DNA of 13,040 bases from Oryzihumus sp036391795 (lineage in GTDB: Bacteria > Actinomycetota > Actinomycetes > Actinomycetales > Dermatophilaceae). This document shows, piece by piece, positions 7,031 to 13,040 of the stretch. Made by a program: the position numbers and the translations under genes. Under the pieces are notes generated by a model, which saw only the letters and a list, made by a program, of their open reading frames with translations, did no database searches and was not told the DNA's origin. Every line of letters starts with the position of its first letter. The first letter of the stretch is position 1. The stretch covers positions 1-13,040 of the forward strand of contig NZ_DASVZH010000090.1 in NCBI RefSeq assembly GCF_036391795.1, read 5' to 3'.

Positions 7031-7103
7031 GCGGGTGGGCTCCAGAAGGTCGACGTCGGAGGCCGACAGCGCACCGAGGGTTCCCGGCCACACTGCCGCC
7101 GCC

Positions 7104-7132
7104 ATGCTACCCGCCGGTCACGCCCGGTTCAC
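7104..7132 (-). promoter_or_regulatory. glmU: Candidate glmU-prs promoter
   Basis: On the minus strand GTGAAC (7132-7127) and TAGCAT (7109-7104) are spaced by 17 bases, a fair match to housekeeping -35/-10 elements. The expected transcript start, near 7097, lies downstream of the alternative ATG at 7105, which supports the GTG start at 7030 and gives a leader of about 65 nt. Confidence 0.5.
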
Positions 7133-7167
7133 CGCCGCGGTCCCGGCCGGTGCGCACCCACGCACGG

Positions 7168-7177
7168 CACGGCATAC
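7168..7177 (-). repeat. Copy of the recurrent word GTATGCCGTG
   Basis: GTATGCCGTG on the minus strand, between the phosphatase gene and glmU. Exact copies also lie at 826-835, 3540-3549 and 9808-9817. Confidence 0.6.
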
Positions 7178-7192
7178 CGGCCCTGATCTGCG

Positions 7193-7208
7193 CGGACGCG
7201 CGCGTCCG
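7193..7208. terminator. 16-bp palindrome after the histidine phosphatase gene
   Basis: CGGACGCGCGCGTCCG is a perfect palindrome about 50 bases past the phosphatase stop. It may help end the sulfotransferase-phosphatase transcript before glmU. A second short palindrome, CGGACGTCCG, lies at 7211-7220. Confidence 0.35.
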
Positions 7209-7212
7209 GGCG

Positions 7213-7259
7213 GACGTCCGGGCCGATCCGGGGCTGACGTCCGGGCCGATCATGGGGCT
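7213..7259. repeat. Two tandem units of 23 and 24 bp
   Basis: GACGTCCGGGCCGATC occurs at 7213-7228 and again at 7236-7251, each followed by a GGGGCT end, so the two units are nearly identical and directly adjacent. They abut the stop codon of the histidine phosphatase gene. This looks like a recent tandem duplication in the intergenic DNA. Confidence 0.7.
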
Positions 7260-7912
7260 CAGTCGACGTCGTCGCCGTCGGGCAGCCGGTGCAGCCGCAC
7301 CCGGCCGTCCTCGACCAGCATCGTCGTGAGCGAGCCGCGCCCCACCGGGATGCGCCACTGCTCGCCCTCGGTGTGCTCCAGGGCGGCCACCACGAGCCGG
7401 ATCATCACGGCGTGGGAGACCACGGCGACGTGCTCGCCGGGGTGGCGCGAGCCGATGAGCTGCAGGGCCGCGACCATCCGCTCCTGGGCGTCGCGCAGCC
7501 GCTCGCCGTTGGGGCACACGGCCCGCGACGGCGAGGTCTTGTACAGCCGGAACGCGACGGGGTCGTACATCTCGGCCTCCTGGGAGGTCATCCCCTCCCA
7601 CGCGCCGTAGTCGACGTTGATGAGGCCGTGCATGATCCGGAGGTCCGGCACCCCGGCCTCGTCGGCGATGATCTGCCCCGTGGCGATGGTGCGCCGCAGG
7701 CTGCCGGTGTAGACCGCGGCCAGCCCCACCTTCGACAGCTGTCGCGCCGCGTCGACCGCGTCCTGGTAGCCCTGCGCGTCGAGCGGGATGTCCCGACGCC
7801 CGCGGTAGCGGTTCTCCACGTTCATCGTCGTCGTGCCGTGGCGGACGACGTAGATCGTGCAGGTGCGGGTCGAGAGGGTCTCGGCGGTGGGGACGGCCAT
7901 GTCCTGGGACAC
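7259..7912 (-). CDS. Histidine phosphatase superfamily protein (phosphoglycerate mutase-like)
   Basis: The 217-residue product carries the branch 1 histidine phosphatase core, which uses a phospho-histidine intermediate. The RHG motif is at 24-26 (YVVRHGTTTMN) with H25 as nucleophile. R74 lies in YTGSLRRTIATG, the acid residue E106 in YGAWEG, and the second histidine H167 in VVSHAVMIR. These are the expected catalytic residues, so it should be active. The substrate is not clear: such proteins act on phosphoglycerate, adenosylcobalamin precursors, nucleotides or sugar phosphates. The GTG at 7912 is chosen because AAGGAG lies 6 bases upstream; an ATG at 7900 is a second choice. It lies 34 bases after the sulfotransferase and is probably cotranscribed with it. 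Confidence 0.9.
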   Translation of the reverse strand: MSQDMAVPTAETLSTRTCTIYVVRHGTTTMNVENRYRGRRDIPLDAQGYQDAVDAARQLSKVGLAAVYTGSLRRTIATGQIIADEAGVPDLRIMHGLINVDYGAWEGMTSQEAEMYDPVAFRLYKTSPSRAVCPNGERLRDAQERMVAALQLIGSRHPGEHVAVVSHAVMIRLVVAALEHTEGEQWRIPVGRGSLTTMLVEDGRVRLHRLPDGDDVD

Positions 7913-7946
7913 GAGAGGCTCCTTGTCGTTCTGCCGACGCCGTGCG

Positions 7947-8888
7947 TCAGCGGGTCCGGTGGGCGGGTCGGGGTTCGGTCAGCTCGTAGCCGTGCTCCAG
8001 CAACGGCTTGGCGATGACACGCTCGAGCTGTTCGACCTGGGCGTCGTTGAGGTCCCGCCGCCAGGCCTGGCCGCGGCTGGCCTGGAAGGAGTGCCGGGCG
8101 AACCCGGCCTCGTACTGCGGGGTCCACTCCAGCCCGAGGAAGTCCATGACGGCCTCCATCTGGCCGCGCGGGTCGACCATGAAGTCCTCGAGGCGCACGT
8201 CGAGCCAGTGCCCCTCCGGCGCCTTCTGCCGGGCCTGCTCGATGGCGTCCATGAGCACCTTCCAGCCGAGGCCGGCCAGCACGACGAAGGAGCGTCCCGA
8301 CTCCTCCCACTCCTCGCGGTAGGCCTCCGGCAGCGGGCCGAGGTACCAGCGTTCCGGCCCCTGGTAGCCGTCCCACCAGCCCATCTGCAGCCAGGAGTTG
8401 GCGACCGCCCGCCCGTCGCGGATCACGTTGACGTACTTCGCCTCGGGGTAGGCGGCGGACAGCAGGCCCGAGCGCGGCCACCCGGTGAGGTGGTGCATGA
8501 ACATCGGCTTGCCCTGGGCCTCGATCCGGCTGTCGAAGAACTCGCGGATCCGCCCGAGGAGCCAGGGCGTCGCGTCTGCGGCGGTCAGGTCGCGCGTGGG
8601 TTGGGGGAAGATGCCGGACACCTGCCGCTCGAGCACCGACCAGCCCTCCGACGGCGCCACCCGCAGCCGGCCGCGCTCCAGCGCGCGCCGACGGTCGCGG
8701 AACGGCCGCAGCGCAGGGTCACGCTCGTCCGCCCTGGCGAACAGCGCGTTGTTCCAGCGGCCCTTGAGGTTGAGCCGTGAGAGCTTGTCGTCGACGTTGG
8801 ACACGAAGCCGACGTCGGGGTGACGCGCCACCAGCTCGGCGATCAGCGTCGAGCCGCAACGGCCGCTGCCCAGGACGAAGGTCAGCAT
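7947..8888 (-). CDS. Sulfotransferase family protein (PAPS-dependent)
   Basis: The 313-residue product has the sulfotransferase P-loop at its very N-terminus: LGSGRCGSTLIAELV (6-20) is the 5'-phosphosulfate loop. YVNVIRDGRAVANSW (152-166), with R157 and S165, is the 3'-phosphate motif. Such enzymes move sulfate from PAPS to carbohydrate, lipid or small-molecule hydroxyls. No signal peptide or membrane segment is present, so it is probably cytosolic. ATG at 8888 is chosen because the loop normally starts a few residues into the protein; AGGGGG lies about 13 bases upstream, and the longer frame to 9014 has no domain there. The acceptor cannot be read from sequence. Downstream is a histidine phosphatase, so processing of a sulfated or phosphorylated metabolite is possible, by inference only. 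Confidence 0.85.
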   Translation of the reverse strand: MLTFVLGSGRCGSTLIAELVARHPDVGFVSNVDDKLSRLNLKGRWNNALFARADERDPALRPFRDRRRALERGRLRVAPSEGWSVLERQVSGIFPQPTRDLTAADATPWLLGRIREFFDSRIEAQGKPMFMHHLTGWPRSGLLSAAYPEAKYVNVIRDGRAVANSWLQMGWWDGYQGPERWYLGPLPEAYREEWEESGRSFVVLAGLGWKVLMDAIEQARQKAPEGHWLDVRLEDFMVDPRGQMEAVMDFLGLEWTPQYEAGFARHSFQASRGQAWRRDLNDAQVEQLERVIAKPLLEHGYELTEPRPAHRTR

Positions 8889-9148
8889 CGGTCGGTCAAA
8901 CCCCCTGGTGTCGAAGGAGTCCGGGGGCGGGCGGTCCGCGTTCCCCACATCTCCATTGCACGGGGCGCGCCCGGCCGGCAGATCCGACGAAGGGGTGAGC
9001 GCGAGCCCATGCACTTGCCCGTCCCGGGCTCGGGCGTTCGCGGGAATCGTGGGCGGGGACCCGCTCGGCCGCGAGCCCCGGGGGGAACGGGGCCCCGGCC
9101 CGGGTCAGCCGGAGACGCGCCCGGCGCCACACCCGAAGGAGAGCCACC
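8889..9148. other. Divergent intergenic region between sulfotransferase and LamG genes
   Basis: These 260 bases must hold the promoters for both divergent genes, but no confident -35/-10 pair stands out. Visible structure: a GGGCGCGCCC palindrome at 8963-8972, and an inverted repeat CGAGCCC/GGGCTCG at 9002-9008 and 9026-9032. A very G/C-homopolymeric stretch at about 9077-9103 precedes the LamG ribosome site. Confidence 0.4.
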
Positions 9149-9799
9149 ATGCATGCACCGATCGCCCTTGCCCTCTCGGCTGCGCTGTCGCCGGCCGCCG
9201 GGGACGCGGGATCCACGACGTTCGCGGACTGGGAGATGAACGACCCGCCGTCATCGTCCACCGTGTCCGACAGCGGGCCGAACCACCTCGACGGCACGAT
9301 CAAGGGAGGCGTGACCCCCGATGGGAGCACGCTGACGTTCGACGGGAAGTCGGGCCAGGTCACCGTCAAGGGCGCCACCAAGGTGCCCATCGGCAGCAAA
9401 CCCGTGACGGTGTCGGCCAGGCTGAAGTTCGCCGACGTCCCTGGCACCGACGTGGGTGACTACGACATCGTCCGCGCCACGCCGGGTGGGACGTTCCGGC
9501 TGGAGGTGGTGGCCCGCAAGAACCGCACCATGGCGCAGGCCCTGTTCTTCTTCAACGGCAGCAGCGCCAAGGCCAGCCTCGTGGCCGGGCCGGACCTCGC
9601 CGACAACGCGTGGCACACGCTGGTGTGCAGGAAGACCGACAACGCGGTCACCCTGACCGTCGACGGCAACCAGGTCGGCTCCACGTCGGTCAAGATCGGC
9701 AACATCACCGTGAGCAAGGAGCCGCTCTACATCGGCTCCAAACCCGGTGGCGACTGGTTCAAGGGCCAGCTCGACTGGGCCCGCATCGACCTCGGCTGA
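9149..9799 (+). CDS. Small secreted LamG-like (concanavalin A-like lectin) protein
   Basis: The 216-residue product starts at an ATG with AAGGAG 7 bases upstream. Residues 1-20 (MHAPIALALSAALSPAAGDA) look like a short signal peptide, though it lacks the usual basic residues. From about 25 the protein is one LamG/pentraxin-like jelly-roll domain: FADWEMND, then a SGPNHLDGTI-type strand, PVTVSARLKF (85-94), DIVRATPGGTFRLEV, AWHTLVCRKTDNAVTLTVDGNQVGS (154-178), and the closing EPLYIGSKPGGDWFKGQLDWARIDLG region. These folds bind carbohydrate or are structural; no catalytic acid pair of a glycosidase is seen. There is no anchor motif or second domain, so it should be released or wall-associated. 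It is alone on the plus strand and ends at a strong terminator. Confidence 0.8.
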   Translation: MHAPIALALSAALSPAAGDAGSTTFADWEMNDPPSSSTVSDSGPNHLDGTIKGGVTPDGSTLTFDGKSGQVTVKGATKVPIGSKPVTVSARLKFADVPGTDVGDYDIVRATPGGTFRLEVVARKNRTMAQALFFFNGSSAKASLVAGPDLADNAWHTLVCRKTDNAVTLTVDGNQVGSTSVKIGNITVSKEPLYIGSKPGGDWFKGQLDWARIDLG

Positions 9800-9805
9800 C
9801 TCCCC

Positions 9806-9848
9806 CGTATGCCGTGTGCCCGGCCGGGAGCCGGGCACACGGCGTACG
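9806..9848. terminator. Bidirectional hairpin terminator between convergent genes
   Basis: CGTATGCCGTGTGCCCGGC (9806-9824) pairs along 19 positions with 9830-9848 around a 5-nt loop, with one G-T wobble as the only imperfection. It starts 7 bases after the LamG stop and ends 10 bases before the stop of the opposing transporter gene, so it can serve both. The left arm holds the recurrent word GTATGCCGTG. Confidence 0.85.
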
Positions 9849-9858
9849 GGCGCACCAC

Positions 9859-10374
9859 TCAGCGGGCCACGAGCCCCTGCACCAGCAGCGCCACCCCGAA
9901 GACCAGGAACGCCGCCGCGGCACCCACCCGGATGACGCGCTCGGGGAGCCTGCGTCCCAGCACGGCCCCGACGCCGATCGCCAGCGCGTCGGCCAGCACC
10001 ATGCCCACCGTGCTGCCGACCCAGGTGCCCAGCCAGCCCTCGCGGGTGGCGAGCGTGACCGTCGCGAGCATGGTCTTGTCGCCGAGCTCGGCCAGGAAGA
10101 AGGCCAGCCCCACCGCGAGCACGCCGGCACGCCTGCTGCTGCTGGCCTGTTCCGCCTCCGCCTCGGTGAGCTCGTCCCCGCGCAGGGTCCACGCGGCGAA
10201 GCCGAGGAACGCCACTCCCGCAACGACGTTGACGAGCCACTGGGCGGCGGCGAGCTGGTCGCCGATGAGCCGCCCCAGGCCGACCGAGACGAGGTGGACC
10301 AGGGCGGTGGCCAGCGTGATGCCGACGAGCACCGTCCTGGCGCGGTCGCGGGCCGCGAAAGTCTCGTCCGCCAC
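9859..10374 (-). pseudogene. GDT1/TMEM165 (UPF0016) family cation transporter, N-terminally truncated
   Basis: From GTG 10374 the frame gives 171 residues; the open frame reaches 10470, but that added part has rare codons (ATA, AGT AGT, TAT, CGA) and no homology I can see. Family members, which export Mn2+ or Ca2+ in exchange for protons, carry two E-x-G-D-K-[ST] motifs in two repeated halves. Here only the second is present: FFLAELGDKTMLATVTLATR (ELGDKT at 96-101). The first half begins mid-helix at TFAARDRARTVLVGI, the part that normally follows motif 1. No frame in the 60 bases upstream supplies the missing motif. Five membrane segments remain instead of about six. WTLRGDELTEAEA is the typical loop between the halves. 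It may be a decaying gene or a single-motif variant. It starts close behind the antiporter stop. Confidence 0.65.
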
Positions 10375-10432
10375 CGGAGGTGGCCCGTCGCACCGGACCC
10401 GCGGGTCAGTGTGTCGATACGGCGGTTGGGGA

Positions 10433-11815
10433 CTACTCCCTTTCGCGCCGCAGCCTATCCGGCGCGACACGTCCCGGGCGCCACGGCACCGGTGCGGGCC
10501 GCCGCGTCCGGTCGTCGACCGCGCCCAGGAGCCGGTCGCGCGGCACCCGCTCCAGCCAGCTGCCGGCCAGCAGCGAGGTCACGATGGCCAGCAGCACGAG
10601 GACGGCGTAGAACGACTGGTTGATGATGCCGGCGCCGAAGACCACTGAGGCGAGCACGATCCCGGGCCCACCACGTGCGTTCATGGCCACCGCGAGGTTG
10701 ACCGCAGCCGAGGAGGGCTGGCCCCCGAACCGGGCACCGGCATACACGCTGACCGCCTTCACCGCGCAGGCGAAGCTCAGGTAGGCCAGGAAGAACCATG
10801 GGTTGAAGCTGCGCAGCAGGTCCAGCTGCAGGCCCACGATCGCAAAGTAGACCGGGACGAAGAACGCGAACGCGAAGTCCTTGATGGCGACCGTGGCTCC
10901 CTCGACCACCGGGTCGGGCGCCGTGGTGGCCGAGCCGACGATGATCCCGGCCACGAAGGCCCCGAAGAACGGCTGGATGCCGAGGAAGAGGCACAGCAGG
11001 CAGGCCAGCAGCAGGAAGACGAGCTGGAACGCCACGGGGCTGTGGCGGGCGACCAGGTTGGCCCGCGAGCCCGCAACGGCGCGGTAGAGCGGTCGGCCCA
11101 CGAGCAGGCCGAGGCCGAGCACGGCCACCGTCGCGGCCGAGTGGTAGGCGAAGTCCCACGACGAGCCGGGCGCGACGCCGAGGACGCCGGGCAGCCCGAA
11201 CAACGCACTGGAGGGCTCGGCAGCGGCACCGAGGGCCACCGCGAGCACGATGTAGAGCAGCACGTCCTCGACCACGGCCGCGCCGATCACGATGCGGGAG
11301 AACGGAGTTCCCAGGATCCCGAGGTCGAACATGATCCGGGAGATGACGGGGATGCTGGTGACCGCCATGGCGATGCCGAAGACCAGGAGGAACGAGGTGT
11401 GGTTGCCCGACGGGCCGTAGAACGTGCGCTCGGCGACGAACGGGAGGACGGCCAGGCCTGCGAGGAACGGCAGGACGGTGCCCGTGCCGAGGATCCACGC
11501 CACGGTGCGGCCCTCGCGACGCTGCACGGCGGAGCGCACCTCGATGCCGGAGCAGTACATCAGCAGCAGCAGGCCGAGCTGGTAGGTCGAGCCCAGGACG
11601 GTCGCGGTCGTCCCGCTCTTCGGGAAGAGCCAGTGCTGCGCGGCCGGGGCCAGCGCGCCCAGCACGGTCGGGCCGAGCAGGAGACCGCCGAGGATCTCGC
11701 CGATGACGCGGGGCTGTCGCATCCGGGCGAATAGCTCACCCACGCCGTGAGCGGCGACCAGGATGACGACCAGCGCGAGCAGGATGTGGGCGACGTCCAC
11801 CGTTCCAAGTGCCAC
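10433..11815 (-). CDS. Monovalent cation:proton antiporter, CPA2 type
   Basis: The 460-residue product is an integral membrane exchanger of K+ or Na+ for H+, with about 12 hydrophobic segments from residue 8 to 418. Signatures: QPRVIGEILGGLLLGPTVLG (34-53), LGLLLLMYCSGIEV (80-93), FGIAMAVTSIPVISRI (146-161), RIVIGAAVVEDVLLYIVLA (174-192), QPFFGAFVAGIIVG (281-294), FFVPVYFAIVGLQLDL (318-333) and NARGGPGIVLA (379-389). The ion-binding pair, commonly DD or ND in related antiporters, reads E183-D184 here. There is no C-terminal TrkA-N domain; only a short basic tail (about 421-460). The GTG at 11815 has GGGGAG 4 bases upstream. It is divergent from the DGPF gene and lies just upstream of the truncated GDT1 gene, so the two may have shared an ion-homeostasis transcript. 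Confidence 0.88.
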   Translation of the reverse strand: MALGTVDVAHILLALVVILVAAHGVGELFARMRQPRVIGEILGGLLLGPTVLGALAPAAQHWLFPKSGTTATVLGSTYQLGLLLLMYCSGIEVRSAVQRREGRTVAWILGTGTVLPFLAGLAVLPFVAERTFYGPSGNHTSFLLVFGIAMAVTSIPVISRIMFDLGILGTPFSRIVIGAAVVEDVLLYIVLAVALGAAAEPSSALFGLPGVLGVAPGSSWDFAYHSAATVAVLGLGLLVGRPLYRAVAGSRANLVARHSPVAFQLVFLLLACLLCLFLGIQPFFGAFVAGIIVGSATTAPDPVVEGATVAIKDFAFAFFVPVYFAIVGLQLDLLRSFNPWFFLAYLSFACAVKAVSVYAGARFGGQPSSAAVNLAVAMNARGGPGIVLASVVFGAGIINQSFYAVLVLLAIVTSLLAGSWLERVPRDRLLGAVDDRTRRPAPVPWRPGRVAPDRLRRERE

Positions 11816-11998
11816 GCTGCTCCCCGTCCGCCGGCCCGTCCCACGTCCCTTCGATTACAGGGCCGTTCCGCGCCGCGGCCCTCGTCCACCCGTCGTAGCG
11901 GTGGGGAACCCGCCCCGGAGCACCCCTCGCCCGGATGCAGGAGCCGCAGCTCGGGCATGTGGTGGAGACGGCCGGCTCGTGTCCCCCGGGATGCGCGT
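11816..11998. other. Divergent intergenic region upstream of the antiporter
   Basis: This holds the antiporter promoter region, but no clear -35/-10 pair was found. AGGGCCG (11859-11865) and CGGCCCT (11876-11882) can form a 7-bp hairpin. A TGTAAT box on the minus strand, immediately beside it, is the only AT-rich promoter-like piece and has no fitting -35. Confidence 0.3.
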
Positions 11999-12024
11999 TG
12001 TCGAAATCGCCGTGCCCGCTCGAC
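11999..12024 (+). promoter_or_regulatory. Candidate ECF42-type promoter of the DGPF-sigma operon
   Basis: TGTCGA at 11999-12004 and CGAC at 12021-12024 are spaced by 16 bases. As I recall, ECF42 sigma factors recognise TGTCGA at -35 and a CGA/TC-like -10. The predicted start lies near 12030, leaving a leader of about 36 nt that includes the ribosome site. This would make the operon autoregulated by the sigma factor it encodes. Confidence 0.6.
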
Positions 12025-12065
12025 ACAGGGGTGTCAGGCTCACGTTGACCGAGAAGGAGAAGACC

Positions 12066-12422
12066 ATGGCTCAGTACGCCGTCCTGATCTACGCGGCGGA
12101 CGCCGCCCACGGCGAGAACCCGTCACAGGACGAGCTCGACCTCCACGAGCGCCACGCCCGGGAGCTGGTGGAGGAGGGCTGGATGTCGGCCGCCTTCGCG
12201 CTCGAGTCGATCGCCACCGCCACGTCCATCCGCGGCGACGCGGTGACGGACGGCCCGTTCCTGGAGGGCAAGGAAGTAGTGGCCGGCTTCTACATCATCG
12301 AGGCGCCGGACCTGGACGAGGCGCTGAGGATCGCCGGGCGCAACCCGGTCATGCAGTCCGGCGGCGGGGTCGAGGTCCGGCCCGTCGCCGGCAGCTTCCT
12401 GCGGGAGTCGGTCACGGCGTGA
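12066..12422 (+). CDS. DGPF/YCII-related domain protein, partner of an ECF42 sigma factor
   Basis: The 118-residue protein has the DGPF family core: MAQYAVLIYA at the start, a helix HERHARELVEEGW, then VTDGPFLEGKEVVAGFYIIEAPDLDEAL, with TDGPF at 61-65. The fold is a small ferredoxin-like alpha/beta dimer; the biochemical role is not known for the family. The ATG at 12066 is set by AAGGAG with a 6-nt spacer and by the conserved N-terminal strand; longer in-frame extensions are rejected. Its TGA overlaps the GTG of the sigma factor (GTGA), so both are made together. Genes of this kind are the standard neighbours and regulatory targets of ECF42 sigma factors. Confidence 0.9.
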   Translation: MAQYAVLIYAADAAHGENPSQDELDLHERHARELVEEGWMSAAFALESIATATSIRGDAVTDGPFLEGKEVVAGFYIIEAPDLDEALRIAGRNPVMQSGGGVEVRPVAGSFLRESVTA

Positions 12423-13040
12423 GTGACGGCGTGCCCGCTGCCGTGGGAGCAGCGGTCGCTGACGCGCACCGTCGGGGCTGGGCCATCGTGCTCGCCTCGA
12501 CGGTGCGCGTGGCGCGGGACCTCGACCTGGCTGAGGAGTGCGTCCAGGAGGCGTACGCCTCGGCCCTGAGGGCCTGGCCCCGGGACGGGGTCCCGACCAG
12601 CCCCCTGGGCTGGCTGACGACCGCAGCCCGGCGCCGGGCCATCGACGCAACCCGGCGCGAGCAGGTCCTGCGCTCCAAGCTGCCCCTGCTCGTGGAGCCG
12701 GAGGAGGCCCCCGTCCACGAGACGAACGGTCCGGACGGGGCGACGGCGGAGGAGGCGGCCGACCACATCGCTGACGAGCGGCTGCGGCTGGTCTTCCTGT
12801 GCTGCCACCCGGCGCTCGCCCAGGAAGCCCAGCTCGCGCTGACCCTGAGGCTGGTGTGCGGCATCCCCACCGCCGACATCGCCCGGGCGCTCCTCGTGTC
12901 CGAGACCACCATGAGCGCCCGGCTGACCCGGGCCAAGAGGAAGATCTCGACCGCGCGGATCCCCTTCCGCGTGCCGACCTACGCCGAGCTCCCCGACCGG
13001 CTGCGCGGGGTGCTCGGGGTGATCCACCTCGTGTTCACGA
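12419..13040 (+). CDS. ECF42-group RNA polymerase sigma factor, partial (C-terminus beyond right edge)
   Basis: The frame opens at GTG 12419 and is still open at the window end (207 codons seen). Sigma-2 is at about 10-85, with DLAEECVQEAYASALRAWP and GWLTTAARRRAIDATRR. A Glu-rich linker follows. Sigma-4 is at about 118-178, with DERLRLVFLCCHPAL, ALTLRLVCGIPTADIARALLV and the helix SETTMSARLTRAKRKI. The next stretch, IPFRVPTYAELPDRLRGVLGVIHLVFT, begins the C-terminal extension that distinguishes ECF42 proteins; the full protein is usually about 400 residues with a TPR-like region. These sigma factors have no classical anti-sigma factor, and the extension is thought to control activity. It overlaps the DGPF gene by 4 bases and lacks its own strong ribosome site, which implies coupling. 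Confidence 0.9.
   Translation, partial: MSDGVPAAVGAAVADAHRRGWAIVLASTVRVARDLDLAEECVQEAYASALRAWPRDGVPTSPLGWLTTAARRRAIDATRREQVLRSKLPLLVEPEEAPVHETNGPDGATAEEAADHIADERLRLVFLCCHPALAQEAQLALTLRLVCGIPTADIARALLVSETTMSARLTRAKRKISTARIPFRVPTYAELPDRLRGVLGVIHLVFT

Noticed and set aside
5565..7091. Upstream in-frame extension of prs to an 835-residue protein
   Set aside because: It reads the glmU gene out of frame as Arg/Pro-rich sequence; PRPP synthetase begins at 5564.
7031..7105. glmU starting at ATG 7105
   Set aside because: The extra 25 residues are not part of the conserved enzyme, the ATG lies on the TAGCAT box, and GTG 7030 has a GGAG ribosome site.
7031..7258. A tRNA gene upstream of glmU, which I expected might be present
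   Set aside because: No T-loop GGTTCGA sequence or cloverleaf is visible on either strand.
8896..9239. Open frames on both strands in the sulfotransferase-LamG gap
   Set aside because: They are Arg/Pro/Gly-rich, lack ribosome sites and overlap the strong LamG start.

Overview
This window is a GC-rich (roughly 70% or more) bacterial chromosome segment. The gene set and order on the minus strand (glmU - prs - rplY - pth), the NNC/NNG-biased codons, the frequent GTG starts and the ECF42/DGPF pair all point to an actinobacterium. A member of Micrococcales (for example Intrasporangiaceae-like) is my best guess, but this rests on gene style and not on any search. I see no rRNA, tRNA, CRISPR array, insertion sequence, integrase or phage gene.

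Reading leftwards on the minus strand from about 8.9 kb: a PAPS-type sulfotransferase and a histidine phosphatase lie 34 bases apart. After 228 bases carrying a promoter-like site comes glmU, whose stop overlaps the prs start (ATGA). A strong hairpin terminator follows prs, then a promoter-like box and a leader of about 230 nt before rplY (ribosomal protein L25, CTC type, acidic tail). A 24-bp palindrome separates rplY from pth. After pth come a GC hairpin and a leader with a 9-bp inverted repeat before a polyprenyl-phosphate sugar-1-phosphate transferase that would start exopolysaccharide or capsule assembly. Last is a secreted repeat-propeller protein that runs off the left edge; it is preceded by an unlisted 27-codon ORF with a very good ribosome binding site that overlaps its start by ATGA.

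To the right of 8.9 kb, a small secreted LamG-like lectin gene is read on the plus strand and meets a leftward GDT1/UPF0016 cation transporter gene at a long bidirectional hairpin terminator. The transporter has lost its N-terminal segment, including the first E-x-G-D-K motif, and may be broken. Upstream of it on the minus strand is a CPA2-type cation:proton antiporter. Divergent from the antiporter is a DGPF/YCII protein gene joined by GTGA overlap to an ECF42 sigma factor that leaves the window on the right; a TGTCGA-N16-CGAC site upstream fits an autoregulated ECF42 promoter.

Functionally, the core block feeds cell-wall precursor (UDP-GlcNAc), PRPP and translation. The flanks look like cell-surface and envelope functions (polysaccharide initiation, secreted propeller, secreted LamG, sulfotransferase), ion transport and a signalling sigma factor. 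The least expected items are the short coupled upstream ORF, the clustered word GTATGCCGTG (four copies, three of them between genes), the truncated GDT1 gene and the structured rplY leader.
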